A DNA stretch of 15,794 nucleotides from Desulfovibrio sp. OttesenSCG-928-G15 (GCA_030266525.1 JAJDIC010000054.1:1-15794); one strand, 5' to 3'; shown: positions 1 through 6,811, counted from the stretch's first letter. Made by a program: numbers and translations. The notes: generated by a model from the sequence alone, not told the origin.

Positions 1-1086
1 GATGAGATGATGCGTGAACTCAAGGCCGGTCAGCGAGAAGAAGCGTTCCCAGCCTATGCGCTCTGCCCATTCGCCAAGGCGCTCGTATTTTTTCGCGTTG
101 GCGGCATACACTTCCACAATATGCTTCACTTTGTCGGTCAGGGTTTTCCAGCGCGGCGGCTCGTTGGGAATATACGCGACCACCACTTTTGAGAACTTTG
201 GCATACTGATCCGGTTAGAAACTTTTCCCCCTACCATGATGGCCACGCCGTCGCCCTGCCCGTCGGAAATGGGCAAAGCCGGACACATGGTGTAGCAGTT
301 GCCGCAGTACATGCAGCGGTCGTTCTTGATGGCGATGGAACTGACTTTTTCGCCCTTATACTCCACCTTGGTCGGGCGGACAGCCGCTGTGGGGCAGGCG
401 GATACTGCCAGCGGAATTTCACAGAGCTGGTCGGTCCATTCATGGTCAATCATCGGCGGTTTGCGGTGAATGCCAACCAGCCCGATATCAGAGCAATGCA
501 CCGCGCCGCACATATTAATGCAACAGGCGAGCGATATGCGCACCGGAGCGGGCAGGCGCATGTTCTGAAAATCTGCAAACATTTCGTCCATAACAGCCTT
601 TACCGGGCCGGAAGCGTCTGTTGCCGGGGTGTGGCAGTGTACCCAGCCTTGCGTGTGCACAATGTTGGTAATACCCGCCCCGGTGCCGCCAATGGGGAAC
701 TTGTGCGAGCCGCCGTCGAACTTGCGCCGGGCAAGGTCGGCCTTCAGGGCGCGCAAGGTTTCTTCGTTGTCCGTCATGAACTCTATGTTATTCCGGGTGG
801 TGAAGCGCAAAAAGCCCCCGGAATATTTGTCCGCTATTTCACATATCTCGCGTATATGGGTCACCGACATAAGGCGGGCCGCGCCGCAGCGCACCGTATA
901 AACCTTGTCGCCGGTTTCGGAAACGTGCACCAGAACGCCCGGCTCAAGTATTTCGTGGTAGAGCCATTTGCCTTTGTTTTTGGCGATAAATGGGGGATAA
1001 AATTCGTCATATTTTCGCGGCCCAAGGTCTGTGAGCCGGTTTTCCATAGGCTTTGCGGGATTGTACCCTGATGAGATGAATGCCAT
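1..1086 (-). CDS. dsrB: Dissimilatory sulfite reductase beta subunit DsrB (3' end cut off by window)
   Basis: This is the beta subunit of the cytoplasmic siroheme sulfite reductase, which reduces sulfite in the last stage of dissimilatory sulfate reduction and works as DsrA2B2 with DsrC. The frame is open from the ATG at 1086 to the window edge and gives 362 residues; Desulfovibrio DsrB has about 381, so only the tail is missing. The N-terminus [10 protein letters not shown] is typical. Siroheme/[4Fe-4S] cysteines are at 151, 188, 189 and 193. The ferredoxin insert has Cys231 and a CxxCxxCxxxC run at 258-268. An AGGAGG ribosome site lies just before the ATG. The gene starts only 15 bases after the dsrA stop, so the two are one operon, probably followed by dsrD outside the window. 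All functional residues that can be seen are present. Confidence 0.97.
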   Translation of the reverse strand, partial: MAFISSGYNPAKPMENRLTDLGPRKYDEFYPPFIAKNKGKWLYHEILEPGVLVHVSETGDKVYTVRCGAARLMSVTHIREICEIADKYSGGFLRFTTRNNIEFMTDNEETLRALKADLARRKFDGGSHKFPIGGTGAGITNIVHTQGWVHCHTPATDASGPVKAVMDEMFADFQNMRLPAPVRISLACCINMCGAVHCSDIGLVGIHRKPPMIDHEWTDQLCEIPLAVSACPTAAVRPTKVEYKGEKVSSIAIKNDRCMYCGNCYTMCPALPISDGQGDGVAIMVGGKVSNRISMPKFSKVVVAYIPNEPPRWKTLTDKVKHIVEVYAANAKKYERLGEWAERIGWERFFSLTGLEFTHHLI

Positions 1087-1101
1087 GTGAATGCCTCCTG
1101 T

Positions 1102-2415
1102 TTATCTCTGGTGTCTGCTGCGATAGGCCTCAAGATCACGATCCCAGCCGCCGGGAACCTCTTCTTCCTTGAAGAAGATATAGGGGTTATGCCGGGGCTC
1201 TTTAACGTGTACCGGTTGCGGGGGAATGCCTGTCGCTTCCAACAGACGCTGGAAGGAAAGACGGCGAATTGTCTCGCCAACGCGTTCGCGGTTTTTGCCT
1301 TCTTCCATCCACCAGTCCCATATCTTTTCGATAACGGCCTTGATTTTGTCATAGGGCTTTTCCACTTCAATGAAGGGAATAAGCAAAGAGCCCATTTGCG
1401 CACCATCCAGAACAGGGGCTTTCGCGCCGACAAGAATGCTTGCGCCGCGTTCGTCGCCGATGCGCAGGGCGCGCGGCATGACGTTGATACAGTGCATGCA
1501 GCGGGTGCATTCCCGGTTATCAATGGTCAGCTTTGCGCCGTCCCAGCGCATGCATTTCGTGGGACAGCGGTCAATAACTTCTGCCTCAAGGTCGAATTTT
1601 CCCCAGTCGCGGCCTGAGTGTGCGCCCGCGTTGGGGGGAAATTCGCTGCCGACGTATGCCTTTACGGCGTCATTGTCGATTTTTATGTCATCCTTCCAGG
1701 TGCCCACCACGGCAAAGTCGGAGCGGGCCATGGCCGCCACGCAGCCGTTGGGGCAGCCGTCGAACTTGAACTTGAATTTGTACGGGAAAGCCGGACGGTG
1801 CAGCTCGTCCTGATAGTCCACAGTCAGTTGGTGGCAGATATCTTGCGTATCGTAGCAGGCATATTCGCAGCGCGAGGTACCAAGGCAGGCCGCTGGCGTA
1901 CGCAGGTTTGAGCCGGAGCCGCCAAGGTCCTGGCGCAGGTTGTGGGTCATTTCAAAGAAGATTTCTTCCAGTTGCGGGGTCTGGGTGCCAAGCAGCACGA
2001 TGTCGCCTGTGGCCCCGTGCATGTTGGTCAGGCCGGAGCCGCGCCGCTCCCACAGTTCGCACAGTTGCAGCAGAAATTCCGTTGAATAGTATTTGCCGGA
2101 AGGCTGGTTCACCCGAAGGGTGTGAAAATGGGCTATGCCGGGAAACTTGTCCGGCTGGTCGCAATAGCGCCCGATAACGCCGCCGCCATATCCGAATACC
2201 CCGACTATCCCGCCGTGTTTCCAGTGGGTTTCGCCATCGTTGTATGAGAGTTCCAATACGCCCAGAAGGTCGGCCGGACTGTCCGCAGGGATTTGAAAGT
2301 CAATGGTGTCGGCCTTGGCCTCGCGGCTGGCCGCCTCTTGCTTGATGTCCGATACAAAACTGGGCCACGGCCCGGATTCCAGCTGATCCAGTTTAGGGGT
2401 CGGGTGTTTCGCCAT
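1102..2415 (-). CDS. dsrA: Dissimilatory sulfite reductase alpha subunit DsrA
   Basis: This is the alpha subunit of dissimilatory sulfite reductase (437 residues, the family's normal length). It carries an N-terminal region that packs on DsrB, siroheme-binding domains, and an inserted ferredoxin domain. The cysteines for the siroheme-coupled [4Fe-4S] cluster are at 177, 183, 221 and 225; the ferredoxin cysteines are at 284, 288, 303, 306 and 309. The C-terminus (NPYIFFKEEEVPGGWDRD) is a hallmark of Desulfovibrio DsrA. The reading frame is open further upstream to 2541, but the start at 2415 is chosen because MAKHPTPKLDQLESGPWPSF matches the known N-terminus and a GAGGTGG ribosome site precedes it. 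It is the first gene of the operon, with a long leader upstream (2416-2647). No mutation or truncation is visible. Confidence 0.98.
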   Translation of the reverse strand: MAKHPTPKLDQLESGPWPSFVSDIKQEAASREAKADTIDFQIPADSPADLLGVLELSYNDGETHWKHGGIVGVFGYGGGVIGRYCDQPDKFPGIAHFHTLRVNQPSGKYYSTEFLLQLCELWERRGSGLTNMHGATGDIVLLGTQTPQLEEIFFEMTHNLRQDLGGSGSNLRTPAACLGTSRCEYACYDTQDICHQLTVDYQDELHRPAFPYKFKFKFDGCPNGCVAAMARSDFAVVGTWKDDIKIDNDAVKAYVGSEFPPNAGAHSGRDWGKFDLEAEVIDRCPTKCMRWDGAKLTIDNRECTRCMHCINVMPRALRIGDERGASILVGAKAPVLDGAQMGSLLIPFIEVEKPYDKIKAVIEKIWDWWMEEGKNRERVGETIRRLSFQRLLEATGIPPQPVHVKEPRHNPYIFFKEEEVPGGWDRDLEAYRSRHQR

Positions 2416-2444
2416 TATTCCACCTCTGTAGGGTTCAGGTTTGA

Positions 2445-2470
2445 TCAGGGCTGCTAGCGAAGCGCCCTGA
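2445..2470 (-). promoter_or_regulatory. Stem-loop in the dsrA leader
   Basis: TCAGGGC (2445-2451) pairs with GCCCTGA (2464-2470). Inside it GCT (2453-2455) pairs with AGC (2461-2463), leaving one bulged base and a 5-nt loop. That gives a 10-bp stem ending 29 bases before the dsrA start codon, with the ribosome site outside it. No T-run follows, so it is not a classical terminator. It may stabilise or tune the dsr mRNA; that role is inference. Confidence 0.5.
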
Positions 2471-2647
2471 CGCATGCATCCACGCCATACACCGGACAGT
2501 ACCCAGCGAATGACCCTTCCAGTTATCAAGAAGTGGGCCAATAAATTTATTCTGTATAATAAGCTTGTTACGCTGATAGATGGAGACAGGGAGAATGCAA
2601 TGCAGTGAAATCAAGAAATAAACAACGAAATTTCGTTATTAATGTAT
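2471..2647 (-). promoter_or_regulatory. Upstream region of the dsrAB operon with a 14-bp palindrome
   Basis: This gene-free stretch must hold the dsr promoter. It is clearly AT-rich between about 2540 and 2650, unlike its surroundings. A perfect palindrome, AACGAAATTTCGTT, occupies 2624-2637 and is a plausible operator or activator site. On the minus strand the segment around 2548-2565 offers -10-like hexamers (TATTAT, TATACA), but I find no convincing -35 element, so no start site is assigned. On the plus strand the same segment contains a perfect TATAAT at 2555-2560. The regulator that would bind the palindrome is not identifiable from the sequence. Confidence 0.4.
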
Positions 2648-2690
2648 AAAAAAAAGCCCACACATGCCTCGCATGCATGGGCAGCTTTTT
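2648..2690 (-). terminator. Bidirectional intrinsic terminator-like hairpin between dsrA leader and coiled-coil gene
   Basis: GCCCA (2656-2660) pairs with TGGGC (2678-2682) and CATGC (2663-2667) pairs with GCATG (2671-2675), closed by a CTC loop with a CA/CA internal loop. On the minus strand the stem is followed by eight T (2648-2655 complement). On the plus strand it is followed by CTTTTT (2685-2690). It should stop minus-strand transcription coming from the coiled-coil gene before it enters the dsr region, and could end a plus-strand transcript too. Confidence 0.75.
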
Positions 2691-2814
2691 ACCGTATGTA
2701 AAGCCGCGCGAATTTCCTCACGCCGAGCGTAAAGAGCTTGAGATCAAGCAAAAAATAGCGCCTGGCGGGATACAACAAAAGGACAACCGCGCCCGCCCAA
2801 GGTACGGACCTCAT
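2689..2814 (-). CDS. Possible 41-residue small basic, hydrophobic protein
   Basis: The frame runs from ATG at 2814 to TAA at 2689-2691. It encodes a short protein with a hydrophobic stretch around residues 4-15 (VPWAGAVVLLLY) followed by alternating basic and hydrophobic residues and ending in ARLYIR. It is not recognised. The stop codon lies seven bases before the stem of the terminator, which suggests a real transcript end, and it lies downstream of the coiled-coil gene on the same strand. Against it: no ribosome site is seen before the ATG, and the segment also contains inverted repeats (for example GGCGGG/CCCGCC), so it could instead be a structured 3' region or small RNA. Treat as tentative. 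Confidence 0.25.
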   Translation of the reverse strand: MRSVPWAGAVVLLLYPARRYFLLDLKLFTLGVRKFARLYIR

Positions 2815-2869
2815 CAGTCGCTTGGGCTGTTCAGTTTTTCAGGCCTGAAACGCTCGCAAACGGGATCTC

Positions 2870-3337
2870 TCAGCCTTGCGCAGCCCCGGCCTCGGACTTG
2901 AGAGCGGCAATTTGTGCGCTCACTTCGGAAATCTGACTTTGCAGACTTTCCACCTCTCCGGAGTCGGCCCCGTCACCACCCTTGCGCGAAACGGTCTGTG
3001 CCAGCTTGCTTTGCAGGCTTTGCAGCCTCTTTTCCAGTTCTTCGAGTTGCTCTTCCGGGCTGGAAGATTGGGCCTTGCTTCGCTTGTCTTCCATGTAGGA
3101 AGAAAATTCCTGGGCGGCTTCGCTCTGTTCGTGCGTTTCCTGTTCCTGCTTTTTCTGCTCGTCCGCTTCGCGGGCAGCGTTCAGGGCCTCAGGCGAAATA
3201 CTCACGCTGTCTCGACCCCAGGAAAAAGGCAAAGAGGAGCCTTGCTGCGAGTCTTCCTCCTCCTTTCTGTACTGTCTGTTCAGACTGGTTTCTTCTGTCT
3301 GATACGCGCTACTGGCCCAAATACTCGAAATGTCCAT
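2870..3337 (-). CDS. Small charged coiled-coil protein of unknown function
   Basis: A 155-residue soluble protein with no signal peptide or membrane segment. Residues about 1-35 are low in structure. A short conserved-looking patch GRDSVSISPEALNAAREA follows at about 41-58, a motif type I associate with uncharacterised Desulfovibrio proteins. The rest is rich in Glu, Gln, Lys and Ser, with leucine heptads around 95-115 and 127-150 that should form coiled coils. The start at 3337 has a good GGAGG ribosome site. A sigma-54-like promoter sits 38-54 bases upstream (3375-3391), so it is probably its own transcription unit, ending at the terminator at 2648-2690. The function is unknown; sigma-54 control would fit a motility or cell-surface role, but that is only a guess. 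Confidence 0.75.
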   Translation of the reverse strand: MDISSIWASSAYQTEETSLNRQYRKEEEDSQQGSSLPFSWGRDSVSISPEALNAAREADEQKKQEQETHEQSEAAQEFSSYMEDKRSKAQSSSPEEQLEELEKRLQSLQSKLAQTVSRKGGDGADSGEVESLQSQISEVSAQIAALKSEAGAAQG

Positions 3338-3374
3338 ACTGCCTCCGGCAAAATTTTCCCCGCACGATCAGGCA

Positions 3375-3391
3375 AGCAGGAATAATGCCAA
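3375..3391 (-). promoter_or_regulatory. Sigma-54 (RpoN) -24/-12 promoter candidate
   Basis: On the minus strand TTGGCATTATTCCTGCT matches the sigma-54 consensus: the -24 TTGGCA core is intact, the -12 element is CTGCT with the invariant GC, and GG and GC are exactly 10 bases apart. It points at the coiled-coil gene and would give a leader of roughly 27 bases containing the GGAGG ribosome site. The mismatch to the ideal -12 (CTGC instead of TTGC) lowers confidence. No enhancer site was identified. Confidence 0.55.
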
Positions 3392-3608
3392 TCAGGCAGG
3401 GCATCGCACAGGGCAATTCCCCCCGGCAGGCTCCCGGTCAAAGTCGTTCGGTTATGATTCCTGGAGAGGAAAACGGAACTTGGGCCAGCATGCTTTGCCC
3501 CCAAGGCAATATTTCAGACACCACCGCCTGCCCCCATTGTTGCCCCCATTTTGCTTGTCGCAAGGGCCTTCATCGGCCCGGCACGAACAGCAAAACCCCA
3601 CAAAAACA
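3392..3608. other. Gene-free stretch between coiled-coil gene and selC, with short repeats
   Basis: No convincing gene is seen here on either strand. The most structured part is three copies of (T/C)TGCCCCCA at 3495-3503, 3528-3536 and 3540-3548; the last two form a near-tandem 12-base repeat. Such clusters beside a tRNA gene can be integrase arm-type sites, but no integrase gene and no duplicated tRNA end was found. Confidence 0.4.
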
Positions 3609-3643
3609 AAGCCCCGCAAGGCTTTTAAGACGTTGCGGGGCTT
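3609..3643 (-). terminator. Intrinsic terminator of selC
   Basis: AAGCCCCGCAA (3609-3619) pairs perfectly with TTGCGGGGCTT (3633-3643), an 11-bp stem with a 13-nt loop. Read on the minus strand it lies 14 bases after the tRNA 3' end and is followed by TTTGTTTTTG. This is a textbook rho-independent terminator for the tRNA transcript. Confidence 0.9.
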
Positions 3644-3657
3644 CTTGGTATTTGTTA

Positions 3658-3751
3658 TGGCGGAAGCGTATAGGAGTCGAACCTACAATGGACATCTCTG
3701 CCCACCACTGGTTTTGAAGACCAGGCGCCACACCGGTGACGAAACGCTTCC
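3658..3751 (-). tRNA. selC: tRNA-Sec (anticodon UCA)
   Basis: This is the selenocysteine tRNA that reads UGA with SelB and is charged by SerRS/SelA. On the minus strand it is 94 nt including an encoded CCA. The acceptor stem is 8 bp (GGAAGCGT/ACGCTTCC) with discriminator G, giving the 8+5 acceptor-T helix typical of bacterial tRNA-Sec. The anticodon arm CTGGT-CTTCAAA-ACCAG carries the UCA anticodon. The T arm contains GTTCGACT, and the variable arm is long. The overall sequence strongly resembles Escherichia coli selC. A terminator follows at once and an inverted repeat lies just upstream. Its presence means this organism makes selenoproteins; in Desulfovibrio these include formate dehydrogenases and NiFeSe hydrogenase. 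Confidence 0.97.
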
Positions 3752-3756
3752 ACTTG

Positions 3757-3782
3757 CCGGTATGTATGTGCCAGCATACCGG
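3757..3782. repeat. Inverted repeat directly upstream of selC
   Basis: CCGGTATG (3757-3764) and CATACCGG (3775-3782) are perfect 8-bp arms separated by 10 bases. The repeat begins six bases before the mature tRNA 5' end. No T-run follows on either strand, so it is not an obvious terminator. It could be an operator or a hairpin in the 5' leader of the pre-tRNA. Confidence 0.55.
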
Positions 3783-3862
3783 TTAAAAGTAAAGGCCGAG
3801 AGTTGCAAAAACGGGGCGGCGGCTCGCAAACATGGCCGCGTGTGGACGCGTGACGACACTCT

Positions 3863-4531
3863 TTATGGCGCGGAATCCACAATGGCTATGGCATCGCCCG
3901 GTTGCAGAAACTTGAGCAGGCGTATCATGTCTTTTTCCGGCACACTGACGCAGCCCGCTGTCGGCCTGCCTTTGGAGCAGTGCAGGAAAATGGCTGAACC
4001 GGCCCCCCTGACTATGGGGCTGGTGTTGTAGTCGATGACCGCCGCATAGGCGTAGGCAACGGTTTCTGTTATCAGGTGCTCCGCGCTTTTCCAGTCCCGG
4101 TTGGCAACAGTCCCTTTTGCCCAGGTGTTATAGTGTACCGACGCCGGGTCATCCACCCAGTAATCGTCTTGCGTCACTTGTGTATAGGGCAGTCTGGAGC
4201 CGGGGTTCTCCTTGATGCCGAAAGCCCGGCTTATGGTAAACACGCCGACGGGCGTTTTGCCGTCCCCTTCCTTTTTGTCCCGACCAAGGCCGCCCTTGCC
4301 TATGAAACCGCTGCTTGCAAAGGCAAGGCTCCATTTTCCCTTGGTCTTTTCATAGGCTTGCAGGGTCATGGCCGTGCCTTTTGCCTGCACTACCAGCAGC
4401 CTGTCCTTGTCTGCCCCGGCCTTTTGCAAGAGGGCCTCAGGCGCGACAAGCTCTGCGGCCAATACGCCCGCGGGTGCGGACAACACGACCAACAAACATA
4501 CGGCGCACAGGCTGATACACATATTTTTCAT
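3863..4531 (-). CDS. Exported L,D-transpeptidase (YkuD-like catalytic domain)
   Basis: A 222-residue protein with an N-terminal Sec signal peptide (about residues 1-26, cleavage near VLAA-E). The mature part is a YkuD-type domain that would act on peptidoglycan peptides in the periplasm, forming 3-3 cross-links or attaching proteins to the wall. The catalytic block is HCSKGRPTAGCVSV, with His184 and nucleophile Cys194; this spacing and the TAGC form belong to the COG3786-like branch rather than the ErfK branch. Upstream segments DGKTPVGVF and SRLPYTQ are also typical. No LysM or other cell-wall binding domain is present. GGAG precedes the ATG at 4531. It follows the radical SAM gene by 67 bases on the same strand and may be cotranscribed with it. 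Confidence 0.9.
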   Translation of the reverse strand: MKNMCISLCAVCLLVVLSAPAGVLAAELVAPEALLQKAGADKDRLLVVQAKGTAMTLQAYEKTKGKWSLAFASSGFIGKGGLGRDKKEGDGKTPVGVFTISRAFGIKENPGSRLPYTQVTQDDYWVDDPASVHYNTWAKGTVANRDWKSAEHLITETVAYAYAAVIDYNTSPIVRGAGSAIFLHCSKGRPTAGCVSVPEKDMIRLLKFLQPGDAIAIVDSAP

Positions 4532-4598
4532 AACTTCTCCAGTAGGATTGTTGTTCTTTTTTCGCGAGCTGCGCCCCTTTGCCGTAAGGCAGCAGGCC

Positions 4599-5483
4599 TC
4601 ACAGGCTGGCCAGGGCTTCGCGGCCCGCGATCAGCGTAAAATCTTCCGCCGAATATTCCGTCAGGGCTTCTTTGATATCGGCTACAACCGCCTCTTTTTC
4701 GTCCTTTGAGGCGAAGCGGTAATTCAACGCATTAAGGTAGTGCATGGAATCAAACAGGGTATCCGTAGTCAAACGCTCCAGAAAGGCGAGCATTTCTTCC
4801 ACTTTTTCCTTTTCTGAAGCCTGGACAAATGTCCCGTCAGCAAGCATTCGGGCGAGGGGCGCACCGGGGAAAACCGTCAACCCGGTGGTGGTTATGCGCC
4901 TTGGGTGGACCTGATTGAAAAAAGCAGCCGTGGCTGCGGCGCTTCGCCTGCCCTGCCCGCTTCCGGCCATGCCAAGAATGTATTGCGTAGTATAGGCAAT
5001 GCCCGCCGCATCCAGACGCCAAAGTTGGGTCAGCGCTTCCTTGCTGGTGTGCCCCTTGTTCATGAGGGCGAGGGCCGCATCGTTCCCGTTTTCCGTGCCT
5101 ATGTACAGGTGGCGAATGCCAAGCCCGCACAGCCGCCGCAGTTCTTCATCCGTTTTGGCGGCAACGTCGCGCACCATAGCCTGGGTGCTTATCTCCGCAA
5201 AATCGGGAATATGCCCGGAAATCACGGCTGCGTATGCTGCAAGCGTTTCAAAAGGCAAGGCAAAGGGGTTTGAGCCGACCAGATAGATATGCTTCGTGAG
5301 GCCCGGTTGCTCTTTCTTTTCAAGCACTTCGCGCTCCAGGCCAGCAACCGGATTACTCATAAAAGGGTTGCCCCGGCTGATATAACAAAAATTGCACCTG
5401 TTATATGTGCAGCCCTGGGTTGCGCGAAGCAAGAGGGATTTCGCCTCTTGCGGCGGACGGTAAACTGTTTCGGTGAAGCGCAT
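4599..5483 (-). CDS. Radical SAM protein of unknown substrate
   Basis: A 294-residue cytoplasmic radical SAM enzyme. The cluster motif is CTYNRCNFC (C-x4-C-x2-C) at about residues 24-32, a spacing I associate with a COG1032-like group lacking a B12 domain. The N-terminal YRPPQEAKSLLLRATQGC pattern is characteristic of that group. After the motif come the expected TIM-barrel features, such as STQAMVRD and YIGTENGND. No extra C-terminal cluster cysteines are seen. The ATG at 5483 is chosen because AAGAGG lies six bases before it; a TTG at 5498 would extend the frame by five residues and overlap that ribosome site. It begins 32 bases after the phosphoesterase stop, so the two are probably one operon. 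The reaction is not known. Confidence 0.85.
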   Translation of the reverse strand: MRFTETVYRPPQEAKSLLLRATQGCTYNRCNFCYISRGNPFMSNPVAGLEREVLEKKEQPGLTKHIYLVGSNPFALPFETLAAYAAVISGHIPDFAEISTQAMVRDVAAKTDEELRRLCGLGIRHLYIGTENGNDAALALMNKGHTSKEALTQLWRLDAAGIAYTTQYILGMAGSGQGRRSAAATAAFFNQVHPRRITTTGLTVFPGAPLARMLADGTFVQASEKEKVEEMLAFLERLTTDTLFDSMHYLNALNYRFASKDEKEAVVADIKEALTEYSAEDFTLIAGREALASL

Positions 5484-5515
5484 GGGAACCTCTTGCAATC
5501 AAAAAAAATCTGCCG

Positions 5516-6745
5516 CTATGCCCCGGTTGCCCCTTGCGCCCGAAGCGTCATGAGGGCGATTTCCGAAGGCACACCAAGGCGCACGGGAAAACCGTTCCAC
5601 AGTCCCGCGCCGGTGCTGACATACAGGGGCATGCCGTTTACGGAATACCAGCCGCGCAGGAAGCCTTGGTTGAACAGACAAACCACCTCGGTCATACCGG
5701 GCATGTGCCCCCCGTGCGTATGACCGGAAAGCTGCAAGTCCACCTTGTGCTGCGCGTTGCTCACGGCGTTGCCCGGCCGGTGGTCCATAAGGATGCGCAC
5801 GGCCTTGTCCGGCGTATCGGCAAGGGCCGCGCCAAGGTTGGGCAGGGGCAGGGAAAAGCGCTCGGCAGCAACATCGGTAATGCCCGCAAGCACGAGTTCC
5901 TCGCCTTTTGCGCCAATCACGGCGTGTTCGTTCAGGAGCATGCGGATGCCCAGTTCTGAAAAAACATCCATCCACTCCGAAAATCCATTGTAATATTCAT
6001 GGTTTCCGGCGCAGCCGTAAACGCCGTAGCGCGATTTGAGCTTTGCCAGCCAGCGCACACTGTCTGCCCTGTGGGCGGGTATGCCGTCTACCAGATCGCC
6101 GGTAAACACCACCAGATCCGGTTCAAGCTCGTTTATCCTTTCCACAACACCTCTGGCCCAGTCGCTTCGCAGTAAAGGACTGACGTGCATGTCGCTCACC
6201 TGCACCAGCTTGAAGCCGTCAAGCGCCTTGGGTAAATTGGCAAGGCGGGCCTCTATCGGGTGCACATCCGGCACTTTGACCGATTCAAAAACCCCCACTG
6301 CGGCAGGCCCCAGCACCAGGCCGGAAAGAATCGGCCCGCGCGCCGCGACAGCAGCCGGAAAAAGCGCGGCGCCGCCCTTGACAAATGCCCGCCTGCTTTC
6401 ACTCGCCGGTCCGCCAGACTGTGAAGCCGCCGTCCCGCCGCCGGGCAAGCCTGAAAACAGCTTTTGCGGCAAAAATCGCTTGATCAGACGCACAATGTCG
6501 CGTGCAAGCACGAACAAAAACAGGAGAATAGCACTGATAAACAGCCAGCCCTGCACCATAAGCACAGGCGCGGGAAGCTCCGGCGACGACAGCCCACCGA
6601 AAAGCCGGTTAAACAAATGCTCTTGCGAGGCAACAAACAAAACAAGAGCCAGAACGACTTTTCCCTTTGCACCCAGCCTTGAGGGCAGCACAAAACGGAT
6701 AAGCAGGTAGGCGAACAAAACACCGGTCATTGCATGGATGAACAT
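5516..6745 (-). CDS. Membrane-anchored metallophosphoesterase with internal twin-arginine motif (YaeI/YkuE-like)
   Basis: This 409-residue protein has three hydrophobic helices at about 6-20, 28-40 and 60-81. A basic linker and the Tat-like motif SRRAFVK (117-123) follow, then a fourth hydrophobic stretch (about 124-153), and finally a calcineurin-like phosphoesterase domain. Its metal ligands are all visible: DMH (Asp185, His187), GD (Asp217), GNHE (Asn248, His249), His322 and GHTH (342-344). Charges on the loops predict the first three helices inserted with the RR linker inside and the catalytic domain outside. E. coli YaeI and Bacillus YkuE are Tat-exported relatives acting on lipid or phosphate esters at the membrane; the substrate here is unknown. 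The start at 6745 has only a weak ribosome site. The radical SAM gene follows within 32 bases. Confidence 0.88.
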   Translation of the reverse strand: MFIHAMTGVLFAYLLIRFVLPSRLGAKGKVVLALVLFVASQEHLFNRLFGGLSSPELPAPVLMVQGWLFISAILLFLFVLARDIVRLIKRFLPQKLFSGLPGGGTAASQSGGPASESRRAFVKGGAALFPAAVAARGPILSGLVLGPAAVGVFESVKVPDVHPIEARLANLPKALDGFKLVQVSDMHVSPLLRSDWARGVVERINELEPDLVVFTGDLVDGIPAHRADSVRWLAKLKSRYGVYGCAGNHEYYNGFSEWMDVFSELGIRMLLNEHAVIGAKGEELVLAGITDVAAERFSLPLPNLGAALADTPDKAVRILMDHRPGNAVSNAQHKVDLQLSGHTHGGHMPGMTEVVCLFNQGFLRGWYSVNGMPLYVSTGAGLWNGFPVRLGVPSEIALMTLRAQGATGA

Positions 6746-6811
6746 GGAGGGTACTTCTCTGGGGATTACAGGAAAAAGCGATGCACAAGACGAGTAGTAT
6801 ACCAGCAGCCT

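Noticed and set aside
442..1071. Plus-strand open frame antisense to dsrB
   Set aside because: It is the shadow of a highly conserved gene, with no ribosome site or recognisable domain.
2416..2541. In-frame extension of DsrA to a start at 2541
   Set aside because: The known DsrA N-terminus begins at 2415 with a good ribosome site; the extension would translate the leader hairpin and matches nothing in the family.
2580..2621. 13-codon plus-strand ORF METGRMQC...
   Set aside because: It is very short, without a ribosome site, and shows no evidence beyond a stop-free run.
2837..2850. Perfect 14-bp palindrome TTTCAGGCCTGAAA downstream of the coiled-coil gene, considered as a terminator
   Set aside because: It has no loop and no T-run, so it cannot be an intrinsic terminator; on its own it may be chance, and the clear terminator is at 2648-2690.
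3330..4031. Long plus-strand open frame across selC and the L,D-transpeptidase gene
   Set aside because: It runs through a tRNA gene, a terminator and the antisense of a clear transpeptidase; its composition is that of a shadow frame in GC-rich DNA.
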